From UBA668 sp049318165 (lineage in GTDB: Bacteria; Actinomycetota; Acidimicrobiia; Acidimicrobiales; Ilumatobacteraceae): DNA of 20,813 bases. Under the pieces are notes generated by a model that worked only from the letters and a program-made list of their open reading frames with translations, was not told the origin of the DNA and did no database searches. Of this stretch, positions 1-7,827 are shown piece after piece. The position numbers were made by a program, and so were the translations under genes. The first letter of the stretch is position 1. Every line of letters starts with the position of its first letter. The stretch spans positions 1 through 20,813 of the forward strand of contig JBMOGW010000032.1 in the NCBI GenBank assembly GCA_049318165.1, in the 5' to 3' direction.

Positions 1-1077
1 TATGGCGTCATCGGCACCGGGATGATGGGCGTCGAGCACATCACCAACCTGCTGCACCTCGACGGTGCGGTGGTCACGGCGATCAGCGATCCCCACCCGC
101 AGAGCCGCGACTGGGCGCAGCTGGCCGTCGGTCTGGACACGCCGCTGGCGACGTTCGAGGGCCACCAGCAGTTGATCGCCTCCGGGCTCTGCGACGCCGT
201 GGTGATCGCCTCGCCCAACCACACGCATCACGCCGTGCTCCTCGACGTGCTGGCGTCGCCCTTGCACGTGATGGTGGAGAAGCCGCTGTGCACGACGGTC
301 GACGACTGCATCGACGTCATCGCAACTGCGGAGGCCGCTGCGACCCGATGGCCGGACCGGGTGGTGTGGATGGGCCTCGAGTACCGCTACATGCCGCCCA
401 CGACCGCCGTGCTGCACGAGGTGCGGCACGGTTCGCTGGGGGCCGTGCGGATGGTGGCGATCCGTGAACATCGCTTCCCCTTCCTCCCGAAGGTCGGCAA
501 CTGGAACCGCTTCAACCGCAACACCGGCGGCACCCTGGTGGAGAAGTGCTGCCACTTCTTCGATCTGATGAACCAGGTGGTCGACCGTCGTCCGCTGCGG
601 GTGATGGCGAGCGGCGCGCAGGACGTGAATCATCTCGACGAACGCTACGACGGGGAGACGCCCGACATCCTCGACAACGCGTTCGTGGTGGTCGACTACG
701 AGGGCGGGGCGCGGGCGATGCTCGACCTGTGCATGTTCGCCGAGGCGAGCCGCAACGAGCAGGAGATCTCGGTGGTCGGCGACCGCGGCAAGGTGGAGGC
801 ACTGGTGACCGAGGGTGTCGTGCGCATCGGGCATCGGGCGGACGGCATCGGCAAGGTCACCGAACGGCGAGTCGACGACCCGGCGATCGCGCACCGCGGC
901 ATGCACCACGGTGCCTCCTACCTCGAGCACGTCGCCTTCCGTGATGCCATCCTCGAGCGCCGGCCGGCCGAGGTGACGCTGCACGACGGTTTGATGTCGG
1001 TCGCCATTGGCGCCGCCGCGCACCGTTCGATCGAACTCGGCCGAACGGTCGACCTGCAGGAGGTCCTCGACCGATGA
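1..1077 (+). CDS. Gfo/Idh/MocA-family NAD(P)-dependent oxidoreductase, 5' partial
   Basis: The reading frame is open from base 1, so the true start lies upstream; the first methionine at base 22 falls inside the dinucleotide-binding motif. Visible residues 1-10 read Y-G-V-I-G-T-G-M-M-G, giving the GxGxxG Rossmann fingerprint that binds NAD(P). The EKP motif (E93-K94-P95, bases 277-285) and the later GGTLVEKCCHFFD segment, matching the conserved DxxxH catalytic region with Glu in place of Asp, are typical of the family. Family members oxidise or reduce sugars, inositols or related polyols in the cytoplasm; the substrate cannot be read from the sequence. The stop overlaps the start of the next gene by 4 bp (ATGA), so the two are probably co-translated. 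About 358 codons are visible, close to full family length, so only a few residues are missing. Confidence 0.93.
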   Translation, partial: YGVIGTGMMGVEHITNLLHLDGAVVTAISDPHPQSRDWAQLAVGLDTPLATFEGHQQLIASGLCDAVVIASPNHTHHAVLLDVLASPLHVMVEKPLCTTVDDCIDVIATAEAAATRWPDRVVWMGLEYRYMPPTTAVLHEVRHGSLGAVRMVAIREHRFPFLPKVGNWNRFNRNTGGTLVEKCCHFFDLMNQVVDRRPLRVMASGAQDVNHLDERYDGETPDILDNAFVVVDYEGGARAMLDLCMFAEASRNEQEISVVGDRGKVEALVTEGVVRIGHRADGIGKVTERRVDDPAIAHRGMHHGASYLEHVAFRDAILERRPAEVTLHDGLMSVAIGAAAHRSIELGRTVDLQEVLDR

Positions 1078-2498
1078 GTCAGCCCGTCAGTCCGCAACCG
1101 ATCGACTCGCTGGTGGCCGGCGAGCGCGTGCTCGTGGGCGGTGACCGCTTCGTGACCGTCAGCGACGCGTTGGCTGCGGCGTTCCGGCCGGGCGACCGAC
1201 TGGTCGTGGTGCACGACACCGGCGACCTGCTGCACATCCCGCACAGCGAACATGCGGTGGTCGCACGCGCGGTGGGGGAGGCCGTTCACGCGTTCGAGGC
1301 GCTCGCCGCCATCGACGACGACGCCATCACCGCCTTCTTCGACGCGTTCGCCGCGCGCCTGGAGGACGACACGTCGTTCGACCCCATTGCCGCCGCCAAC
1401 CAGGCCGACGTGGCATCGGCGCTCGAGCGCGGTCGGGCGACTGGTCGCCTGACGCTCAGCGCTGGGATGCGCGCCGACATGGTGTCCGGGCTGCGCACAT
1501 GGCGCGACATCGACACGCGTCGCCGCCAGCGGGTGGGGGAGTTGCGCCATGACGGCTGGACGGTCGAGCAGTGGCGCGACCCGCTCGGCGTGGTCGGCTT
1601 CGTGTTCGAGGGCCGCCCGAACGTGTTCGCCGACGCCACCGGCGTGCTGCGCACCGGTAACACCGTCGTGTTCCGCATCGGCAGCGATGCGCTCGGCACT
1701 GCGCGGGCGATCATGCACGCCGCCGTGCTCCCTGCGCTCGCCGCCGCCGGCCTGCCCGCCGGTGCGGTGCAACTGGTCGACAGCGCGGCGCACGCCGCCG
1801 GCTGGGCGCTGTTCGCCGACACGCGCCTGTCGTTGGCCGTCGCCCGTGGCTCGGGTGCCGCCGTGGCCCAACTCGGCGCGGTGGCCCGCCAGCACGGCGT
1901 GCCCGCCAGCCTGCACGGCACTGGTGGCGCATGGTTGGTCGCGGGGGAGACGGCGTCGGCCGAGGTGTTCGCCGCAGCCGTTCGCCACTCGCTCGACCGC
2001 AAGGTCTGCAACACGCTCAACGTGTGCTGCATCGTCCGCTCCCGCGCAGCCGACCTCGTGCCCGCGTTCCACGCCGCTGCACGCGCCGCCGCGGCGCCAC
2101 GCGGCGTCGAGCCGATCGTCCACGTGCTGCAGCCCGACGATGCGACCCTCGCGCAGGAGTGGGAATGGGACACGGTGCCGGAAGTGGCGCTTCTCGTCGT
2201 CGACGACGTGGACCACGCGGTGGCGCAGTGCAACCGCTTCAGCCCGCACTTCGTCGCGTCGCTGATCAGCCAGGACGCCGCCGAGCACGACCGCTTCTAC
2301 GGCGCGGTCGACGCCCCGTTCGTGGGTGACGGATTCACCCGCTGGGTGGACGGCCAGTTCGCGCTCGACCAGCCCGAGCTCGGCCTCTCCAACTGGCAGT
2401 CAGGCCGCCTGTTCGGCCGCGGGGGCGTGCTCTCCGGTGACTCGGTCCACACCGTGCGGCTGCGCGTGCGGGTCAGCGACCCCGATCTGCACCGTTGA
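1074..2498 (+). CDS. ProA-like aldehyde dehydrogenase (gamma-glutamyl phosphate reductase family)
   Basis: The 474-residue protein starts at the ATG overlapping the preceding stop. From about residue 60 it follows the ProA fold: an Asn/Ala/Asp-rich N-terminal helix region, FVFEGRPNVF (residues 176-185, compare the ESRPNV of ProA), GNTVVFRIGSDA near 196-207, the nucleophile C312 in KVCNTLN, and a C-terminal LGLSNWQSGRLFGRGG segment. ProA reduces L-glutamyl 5-phosphate to glutamate 5-semialdehyde with NADPH. This copy has about 55 extra N-terminal residues (containing FRPGDRLVVVHDTGD) compared with the usual roughly 415-residue enzyme, and no proB lies beside it. Coupling to a Gfo/Idh dehydrogenase argues for a specialised pathway acting on an acyl-phosphate or aldehyde rather than plain proline synthesis. 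The family is clear; the substrate is not. Confidence 0.85.
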   Translation: MSQPVSPQPIDSLVAGERVLVGGDRFVTVSDALAAAFRPGDRLVVVHDTGDLLHIPHSEHAVVARAVGEAVHAFEALAAIDDDAITAFFDAFAARLEDDTSFDPIAAANQADVASALERGRATGRLTLSAGMRADMVSGLRTWRDIDTRRRQRVGELRHDGWTVEQWRDPLGVVGFVFEGRPNVFADATGVLRTGNTVVFRIGSDALGTARAIMHAAVLPALAAAGLPAGAVQLVDSAAHAAGWALFADTRLSLAVARGSGAAVAQLGAVARQHGVPASLHGTGGAWLVAGETASAEVFAAAVRHSLDRKVCNTLNVCCIVRSRAADLVPAFHAAARAAAAPRGVEPIVHVLQPDDATLAQEWEWDTVPEVALLVVDDVDHAVAQCNRFSPHFVASLISQDAAEHDRFYGAVDAPFVGDGFTRWVDGQFALDQPELGLSNWQSGRLFGRGGVLSGDSVHTVRLRVRVSDPDLHR

Positions 2499-2503
2499 CG
2501 CAG

Positions 2504-2518
2504 GGAGCGGTCAGCTCC
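2504..2518. terminator. Possible bidirectional hairpin between convergent genes
   Basis: GGAGC (2504-2508) and GCTCC (2514-2518) form a perfect 5-bp stem with a 5-nt loop. It lies in the 12-bp gap and last codons of two convergent genes. There is no T-tract, so this is a weak candidate for a shared terminator. Confidence 0.25.
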
Positions 2519-4562
2519 ACCAACCGGTGACGTCGAGCACGACGTGCGTCGGCTGGGTCGACCGCATGCACAACTCGCCGCCGGCCGAGAGCTGCAGTTG
2601 CAGTCCGTTGGCCACGTTGCGGCCGACCCGGAAGTTGACCGACTTCACCGCTGGCTGCGTACCGCAGTCCCAGAGGGTGATCGAGCCGCTGGCCGAGGGC
2701 GTGACCACCGTGACGTTCGCCGAGATCACCGACGCCGAGGACGGAATGTTGCGGTCGCCTGCCAGCCGCACCCGCTCGGTGACGCCCGCCGGCACCATGT
2801 AGCCGCGCAGCCCGAGGTTCATCTGTGGCCGCGCCTTGTCGCGGGTGTCGACGACTCGCGTCGGTGTCGTGGGCACCATCGTGTGCGGTGCGCCAGGTGT
2901 GAAGTAGCCCATCACGTCGACCTTGAGATGCATCCCCGTGGCGGTGAACAGGCACAGGTCGCCGGATGCCGGGAGTCGGACGATGGCGAAGTTCTGCTTC
3001 ACGGTGCCCTTCACCGGGTTGACGTTCGAGACGGTCGGCCGTGCGACGTCGCACGGGTAGGCGGTGACGTGCGCCGTGATGTCGGGGCTGATGCCGGTGA
3101 TCGTCACTGCGACCGCCGATGCGCCGACCGGCACGCCGACATCCGCCCGGGCGACGTTCACCCGCATCGTCTGTCCGGCGGACATGCGGCCGCCGCTGCG
3201 CAGCCCGCGCGTCGTGTCGACCAGCGGTGCGGCGTCCATGCCCTCGTACCGCAGGCTGCTCGTCGGACGGAAGTAGCCGCTCACGTCGATGACCAGATCG
3301 ATGGTGCGCGGCGAGTACACGCACAGCTGACCCTTGCTGTCGAGCGGGAACAGGCCGGCGTTCGCCACCACCTCGCCGCGGTAGTAGTTGACCGTCGAGG
3401 CCGTCGGTCGCGAGACCGTGCAGTTGTAGACCGTGAGGTAGCCATCGCCCGGCGCGTTGACGACCGTGAAGTTCGCGCTCAGTGCCGTGATGTCCGCCGG
3501 CAGACCGGCATTGCCCGCCACCTTGAGCAGCTTCGGCACACCGGCCTTCACCTTGGTGATGCGGTAGCTGAGGCGGCTGTCGGCCAGGCGGAACGGCGTG
3601 ACCGTCGTGAACGCCCGCGGCGAGGTGAGCGGCTGCACCTGCGGGAGCGGCATGATGCCGGTCGCGGCTGCGGTGTTGACCGTGAACGACCAGCGCACCG
3701 TGCGCTTGTCGGTCGTGACGCTCACCGTGTACGTGCCGTTGGTCAGCTCCGCTCGCGGCAGCACGGTGACGGCGTAGTCGCCACCGAGGATCGCACGGGC
3801 GGTCTGCTTCGTCACGTCGCTGCCCACCAGCTTCGGGCTGTCGCGCCACAGGGCGCAGGTCGGCAGCGCACCCGAGGGACCGGTGATGGTGGCCGAGGTC
3901 ACCTTGGTGAAGTCCTCCGGCATCATCGCGATCACCGGCAGGCCGGCGCCGCCGGTCCACCCGCACAGCGACACCGGGTTCGGTGACTCGGCGACGAACT
4001 TCGTCAACGCCGTGGTGGTGCCGGGGCCGGGGAACACGATCGGGTTGGTGGGGTGCACCGTCGGCCCGAGCCCGTTCAGCACGTTCAGCGTGGCACCCGA
4101 GTGCCAGGTGGTCGTGTACTGGTTGTCGAGGGCGCACTTCCCGAACCCGACGGTCTTCAGGTACGGCCGGAGGATGCCGATCGCATGGAACGGTCCGGTC
4201 ATCCACAGATCGATGTGGCTACGGGAGGTGGCGCCGTAGTTGCTGCTGACCGCGACATTGCCGTTGTTGCCGGCGGTGTCGCCGGCGGCCGTGTAGCCCC
4301 GCAGGCCCGGAGTCTCGTCGTGCGAGATGCCGTTGTAGAGCATGTAGCACGAGTGGTTGTAGGCGCCGGGGGACAGCGTGCGATCCTCGGCCACCGGGGC
4401 GAGCCCGGCCATCGCACGGTAGTAGTTCACGGCATCCAGCCACTGGGCGTCGGGCATGATGTACGGCGGGTACGGATCGGCGGCATCGGCGACGAATGGC
4501 TGCGCCGTGACGGCGACACACGCCATCAGGACCGCTGCCAGTGCCTTTCGAATACCGCTCAT
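2511..4562 (-). CDS. Secreted CAP/SCP-domain protein with three C-terminal cysteine-pair repeats
   Basis: 683 residues. Residues 1-27 form a Sec signal peptide (basic MSGIRK, hydrophobic core, ADA before the likely cleavage site). A CAP domain follows (about 37-165): the YNHSC segment with H70, SHDE with H81/E83, SHIDLWMTGPFHAIGIL with H126, and GFGKC. Residues 165-300 form a second extracellular region with cysteines. The C-terminus holds three tandem repeats of about 120 residues (about 317-433, 434-556, 557-683), each ending in hydrophobic-DV-(S/M/T)-G-(Y/W)-(F/W). Each repeat carries one cysteine pair at near-identical spacing (C381/C414, C504/C537, C633/C665). Similar beta-rich repeats are common in secreted actinobacterial proteins and probably bind surfaces or glycans (inference). 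The ATG has GGAAG as a ribosome binding site about 6 nt upstream. It converges on the ProA-like gene with a 12-nt gap. Confidence 0.88.
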   Translation of the reverse strand: MSGIRKALAAVLMACVAVTAQPFVADAADPYPPYIMPDAQWLDAVNYYRAMAGLAPVAEDRTLSPGAYNHSCYMLYNGISHDETPGLRGYTAAGDTAGNNGNVAVSSNYGATSRSHIDLWMTGPFHAIGILRPYLKTVGFGKCALDNQYTTTWHSGATLNVLNGLGPTVHPTNPIVFPGPGTTTALTKFVAESPNPVSLCGWTGGAGLPVIAMMPEDFTKVTSATITGPSGALPTCALWRDSPKLVGSDVTKQTARAILGGDYAVTVLPRAELTNGTYTVSVTTDKRTVRWSFTVNTAAATGIMPLPQVQPLTSPRAFTTVTPFRLADSRLSYRITKVKAGVPKLLKVAGNAGLPADITALSANFTVVNAPGDGYLTVYNCTVSRPTASTVNYYRGEVVANAGLFPLDSKGQLCVYSPRTIDLVIDVSGYFRPTSSLRYEGMDAAPLVDTTRGLRSGGRMSAGQTMRVNVARADVGVPVGASAVAVTITGISPDITAHVTAYPCDVARPTVSNVNPVKGTVKQNFAIVRLPASGDLCLFTATGMHLKVDVMGYFTPGAPHTMVPTTPTRVVDTRDKARPQMNLGLRGYMVPAGVTERVRLAGDRNIPSSASVISANVTVVTPSASGSITLWDCGTQPAVKSVNFRVGRNVANGLQLQLSAGGELCMRSTQPTHVVLDVTGWWS

Positions 4563-4615
4563 GTCCGCTTCCGTGGCAGAGGTGTCGGAAGGGGGATGCC
4601 CTCTGCGCCTACGGG

Positions 4616-4664
4616 TTCATCGGACACCGCACAGGCCTGCTCAAGCCGGCGTGACGAACTTGAG
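4616..4664 (-). promoter_or_regulatory. Candidate promoter and CTCAAG inverted repeat upstream of the CAP protein gene
   Basis: On the minus strand, TTGAGC (4644-4639) is followed after exactly 17 nt by GATGAA (4621-4616), a plausible -35/-10 pair about 55 nt before the start codon. The -35 overlaps one arm of the inverted repeat CTCAAG-N13-CTTGAG (4640-4645 and 4659-4664), which could be an operator. CCGATGAAC at the -10 also resembles the GCCGATAA element of FliA-type sigma factors, but the spacing to the distal CTCAAG (about 35 nt) does not fit that model. The rest of the 168-bp gap 4563-4730 shows no gene. Confidence 0.3.
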
Positions 4665-4730
4665 GGATGCTTGACGCCCCGCCGAGCGGATCTCGCGGGC
4701 AACCCGGCCGCCGGTGAGGAGTGACCGCGG

Positions 4731-6116
4731 TCAGTGGCCGGTGAGGCGGCTCACCAGGGCGTTGCGCACCCGGGCGGGGGTGCCCTTGCGTTCCTCGTGC
4801 TGATCGGCGCTCACGGGCAGCCGCACCATCGTGTTGATCCCCAACCAGCGCAACGGCTCGGGCTCCCACTTGCGCGAACGATGACCCACCCACGGCAGCG
4901 ACGTCAGGTCGGACGGCTCGTCGGTGATCAGGTCGGCGAGCGTGCGCCCGGACAGGTTGGTGGTGCCCACGCCGTCACCGACGTAGCCACCGGCGGTGGC
5001 GAGACCCGACGCTCGGTCGAACGTCACCGAGCACCACCAGTCCCGTGGCGCGGCGACGGCGCCACCCCAGTGGTGGGTGATGGCCGCGTCGCCCAGCGAC
5101 GGGAACATCTCGCGCAGGGTCTGGTGCAGCATCGCCTTGACGCCGTCGTTGCGGTCGAACGCCGGCGACATCTTGCTGCCGAAGTGGTAGGGCGCGCCGC
5201 GCCCGCCGAACGCCAACCGGTCGTCGGCGGTGCGCTGTCCGTACACGATCATGTGCCGACCGTCGTTGAACGTGGCCCGGTCGGCCAGACCGGCTTCGCG
5301 CCAGAAGGCGGGCGAGAGCGGCTCGGTGGCGACCATCAGCGAGTAGATCGGCGCGACCGTCCGGCCCTCGCCCGGCAGGCGCGGCGTGAACGCCTCCGTG
5401 GCACGCACCACGACCTCCGCAGTCACGTTGCCGCCGGAGGTGACCACACGGTGCGGCTCGATGCGCTCGACCCGGGTGTGCTCGTGGATGACACCACCAC
5501 GGCGCTCGACGGCAACGGCCAGACCGCGTGCGAGACGGGCCGGGTGGATCGCCGCGCAGTGCGGCGTGAACGTGCCGCCCACCACCTTCGTCGCGCCGCA
5601 CCGCTCGCGGGCCTCGCCCGCGGTCAGCAGTCGGTAGTCGTCCTCCGTGAAGCCGTACGAACGCAGGTGATCGATGTACTCCGTCGACCGCTCGAGCTGC
5701 ATCGGGCTGCGTGCGAGGCCCAGCCAGCCGCCCTGCTGGAAGTGGCAGTCGATGCCTTCTTCCCCGACGACTCGGCCCACCTCCGTCACGGCCTCGTGCA
5801 TCGTCCGCTGCATGCGCACCGCCGCGTCCCTCGACGACGCGGCCGCCATCGCGTCCAGACCCATCGGCAGCAGCGCCGAACACCAGCCGCCGTTGCGGCC
5901 ACTGGCCCCGAAGCCGACGACCTCGGCCTCCAGCACCATCACGCGCATCGTCGGGTCGCGGCGCAACAGGTAGTAGGCGGTCCACAGCCCGGTGTAGCCA
6001 CCGCCCACGATGACCACGTCGACCGCCGTGTCGGCCGTCAGCGGGGCGCGCGTCGGCCCCCAGTCGCCGTCCGACATCGTCGAATGCCAGAGGGAGAGGC
6101 CGGACAGCTCGTGCAT
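4731..6116 (-). CDS. DAO-family FAD-dependent oxidoreductase (PuuB-like)
   Basis: 461 residues. The N-terminus has the FAD-binding Rossmann motif in VDVVIVGGGYTGLWTAYYL (GxGxxG at G38-G43), an acidic residue ending the second strand (LEAE, about 62-65), and the GASGRNGG loop (70-77) typical of D-amino-acid oxidase-fold enzymes such as gamma-glutamylputrescine and glycine/sarcosine oxidases. The C-terminal part holds GGRG, HHWGGAVA and the FAD-closing segment GYVGDGVGTTNLSGRTLADL. It probably oxidises an amine or amino acid in the cytoplasm with release of hydrogen peroxide or transfer to an acceptor; the substrate is unknown. The chosen ATG lies 6 nt after a TAGTCT -10 box, matching a leaderless transcript; an internal Met at residue 14 is less likely. 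No neighbour points to a pathway. Confidence 0.9.
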   Translation of the reverse strand: MHELSGLSLWHSTMSDGDWGPTRAPLTADTAVDVVIVGGGYTGLWTAYYLLRRDPTMRVMVLEAEVVGFGASGRNGGWCSALLPMGLDAMAAASSRDAAVRMQRTMHEAVTEVGRVVGEEGIDCHFQQGGWLGLARSPMQLERSTEYIDHLRSYGFTEDDYRLLTAGEARERCGATKVVGGTFTPHCAAIHPARLARGLAVAVERRGGVIHEHTRVERIEPHRVVTSGGNVTAEVVVRATEAFTPRLPGEGRTVAPIYSLMVATEPLSPAFWREAGLADRATFNDGRHMIVYGQRTADDRLAFGGRGAPYHFGSKMSPAFDRNDGVKAMLHQTLREMFPSLGDAAITHHWGGAVAAPRDWWCSVTFDRASGLATAGGYVGDGVGTTNLSGRTLADLITDEPSDLTSLPWVGHRSRKWEPEPLRWLGINTMVRLPVSADQHEERKGTPARVRNALVSRLTGH

Positions 6117-6128
6117 CGCGCCAGACTA
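6117..6128 (-). promoter_or_regulatory. Leaderless -10 box for the FAD oxidoreductase
   Basis: TAGTCT occupies 6128-6123 on the minus strand and is followed by 6 nt (GGCGCG) and then the ATG at 6116. This is the TANNNT spacing expected when transcription starts at the first base of the start codon. Confidence 0.5.
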
Positions 6129-6133
6129 TGCGC
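6122..6133 (+). promoter_or_regulatory. Possible overlapping leaderless -10 box for the CAAX protease gene
   Basis: CAGACT (6122-6127), with the two most conserved -10 positions (A2, T6) present, precedes GTG 6134 by 6 nt. It overlaps the -10 box of the divergent oxidoreductase by 5 bp, so the two promoters could not be bound at once. Confidence 0.3.
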
Positions 6134-7207
6134 GTGAGCTCGTCGCCTCCCGGCTGGTATCCAGACCCATGGCACCCCGGCCTGCAGCGGTTCTGGGACG
6201 GTGTCCAGTGGACCGTGCCGCGTCCGGCACCGGCCGCCCCGCCACCTCCACCGTTCCCGACGATGCCGTTCGCCGTGGCGATCGGCGCGTTGGTCTCGAT
6301 GGCCGTGCCGCTGGTCGTCAGTCGCGTGCTGTTGCGCGGCCTCGCCGACCGCGACTGGCCGATCGTGGTGTACCTGGTGATCGCGGCACTCCTCGCCTAC
6401 GGGCCGCCGGTCGCCTTCTGGATCTGGGCGAGCAGGAAGTGGGGCCGCGGCAGGCCGGCGCTCGACGTCGGCTTGTTGATGCGGCCGATCGATCTGGCGT
6501 GGGGGCCGGTCACCTGGATCGCGTGCTTCGTGACGCAGATCGTGGTCGGCATCGTCGTCGTGTCGTTGAAGGTGCCGTTCCAGAGCAACACCGAGGGGAT
6601 CGGCAGCAACGGCGACGACCGCGGGTATGTGATCGCGATGCTGATCCTGGCCGTCGTCGTCGCCCCGCTCGTCGAAGAGGTGATCTTCCGCGGCATGGTG
6701 CTGCGCGGCTTCCTCGGCCGGTGGAAGCCGCCACTGGCCATCGCACTCCAGGGCGTCCTGTTCGGCATCGCCCACGTCGCACCCGAGCGCGGCATCCGCA
6801 ACCTCGGGCTGGTGATCGTGCTCTCCAGCGTCGGCGTGGTGCTCGGGGTGTCGGCCTATCTGGTGCGCCGTCTCGCCCCGACGATCATCGGGCACGCGAT
6901 GCTCAACGCGCTGGCGATGATCCTCGTGCTGTCGGGCTGGACCGCGTTGTCAGACGGTGCGGTGACGCGGACTCCCGTCAGGGAGCAGCGCGTTGTCGAT
7001 CAGCCGCACCTCGCCGAACCACACCGCGGTGACGGCCACGGTGTGCTCGTCCGCCAGCGAGACGGGGAGGAGGGTGCGGCCGTCCACCAGTTCGAGGTGC
7101 TCGAACCGGGCCAGCGGCTCGGCCTCGACGGCGCGACGGCCCGCGGCCACCAGCACGTCGGCGTCGCGCTCGCCCTCGGCGTACCGGTGGCGCACCGCGT
7201 CGAGTGA
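6134..7207 (+). CDS. DUF2510-CPBP (CAAX-type) intramembrane protease, with an abnormal C-terminal tail
   Basis: The N-terminus carries a DUF2510 motif (PPGWYPDPWHPGLQRFWDGVQWT) and a proline-rich linker. Several membrane segments follow, with the CPBP/Abi protease signature: EEVIFR (tandem Glu and Arg), FGIAH in the next motif and GHAMLN near the last helix. Relatives cleave prenylated or other membrane substrates or act in bacteriocin immunity; the substrate here is unknown. I prefer GTG 6134 (MSSSPPGWYPDP) because it lies 6 nt after a -10-like box; ATG 6128 is the alternative and adds two residues. The conserved domain ends near base 6945, but no stop occurs there. The frame stays open to 7207 and so overlaps the 3' part of panC in antisense for 258 bp. 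The last roughly 85 residues are Arg/Gly/His-rich, soluble and not family-like, so a lost stop or a small frameshift near 6945-6965 is likely. Confidence 0.8.
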   Translation: MSSSPPGWYPDPWHPGLQRFWDGVQWTVPRPAPAAPPPPPFPTMPFAVAIGALVSMAVPLVVSRVLLRGLADRDWPIVVYLVIAALLAYGPPVAFWIWASRKWGRGRPALDVGLLMRPIDLAWGPVTWIACFVTQIVVGIVVVSLKVPFQSNTEGIGSNGDDRGYVIAMLILAVVVAPLVEEVIFRGMVLRGFLGRWKPPLAIALQGVLFGIAHVAPERGIRNLGLVIVLSSVGVVLGVSAYLVRRLAPTIIGHAMLNALAMILVLSGWTALSDGAVTRTPVREQRVVDQPHLAEPHRGDGHGVLVRQRDGEEGAAVHQFEVLEPGQRLGLDGATARGHQHVGVALALGVPVAHRVE

Positions 7208-7819
7208 CCGTGGCACGCACACCGCCGCCGCCCGCTGCGCAGTGGTGAGGCGGCGGTTGCGGCTGCTCAACGCCAACCCGTCGTGCTCGCGCACGGTGGG
7301 GAGCCCGATCACCTGAAGCCCCATGTCGAGGTCGGTCACCATGCGGCGGATCACGGCCAGCTGCTGGAAGTCCTTCTCTCCGAACACGGCGACGTGCGGC
7401 CGTGCGGCGTTGAACAGCTTGGCGACCACCGTGGTGACGCCACGGAAGTGCCCGGGCCGCTGCGCGCCTTCCAGCACATCGGCCAGCGGCCCCGGCTCGA
7501 CGTGGGTCTGGAAGCCCTCCGGGTACATCGTGGTGGCGAGCGGCGCGTAGACGGCGTCGACGCCGTGGCGGCGGCACCGGTCGAGGTCGTCGTCGATCGG
7601 GCGCGGATACGTGGTGAAGTCGTCGGGCCGGTTGAACTGCAAGGGGTTGACGAAGATCGACACCACCACCACGTCGGCGTGACGACGCGCCTCGTCCACG
7701 AGTGCGAGATGGCCCTCGTGCAGCGCGCCCATCGTCGGCACCAGCGCGACACGACGACCGGCGACACGATGCGCATCGCTCCACGCAGTGAGCTCGGCGG
7801 GTTCGACGTGGACCAGCAC
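6950..7819 (-). CDS. panC: Pantothenate synthetase
   Basis: 289 residues, normal for the family. PanC condenses pantoate with beta-alanine using ATP, via a pantoyl-adenylate, to give pantothenate, the precursor of CoA. Visible motifs are the nucleotide-binding PTMGALHEGH (P28-H37, HIGH-like), VSIFVNPLQF, the pantoate-binding GHFRGV, VAVFGEKDFQQL and the KMSKS-like LALSSRNRRL. The start is GTG at 7817-7819, 8 nt after the panB stop, with no clear ribosome binding site, so translation probably depends on coupling to panB. It is the last gene of the pcs-P1-panB-panC unit. Its 3' end is overlapped in antisense by the elongated CAAX protease frame. Confidence 0.97.
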   Translation of the reverse strand: MLVHVEPAELTAWSDAHRVAGRRVALVPTMGALHEGHLALVDEARRHADVVVVSIFVNPLQFNRPDDFTTYPRPIDDDLDRCRRHGVDAVYAPLATTMYPEGFQTHVEPGPLADVLEGAQRPGHFRGVTTVVAKLFNAARPHVAVFGEKDFQQLAVIRRMVTDLDMGLQVIGLPTVREHDGLALSSRNRRLTTAQRAAAVCVPRSLDAVRHRYAEGERDADVLVAAGRRAVEAEPLARFEHLELVDGRTLLPVSLADEHTVAVTAVWFGEVRLIDNALLPDGSPRHRTV

Positions 7820-7827
7820 GGCGAGCG

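Noticed and set aside
2473..4206. Long minus-strand frame (577 codons) overlapping the CAP protein
   Set aside because: Low-complexity Arg/Gly/His composition; the other frame has a signal peptide, CAP motifs and regular repeats.
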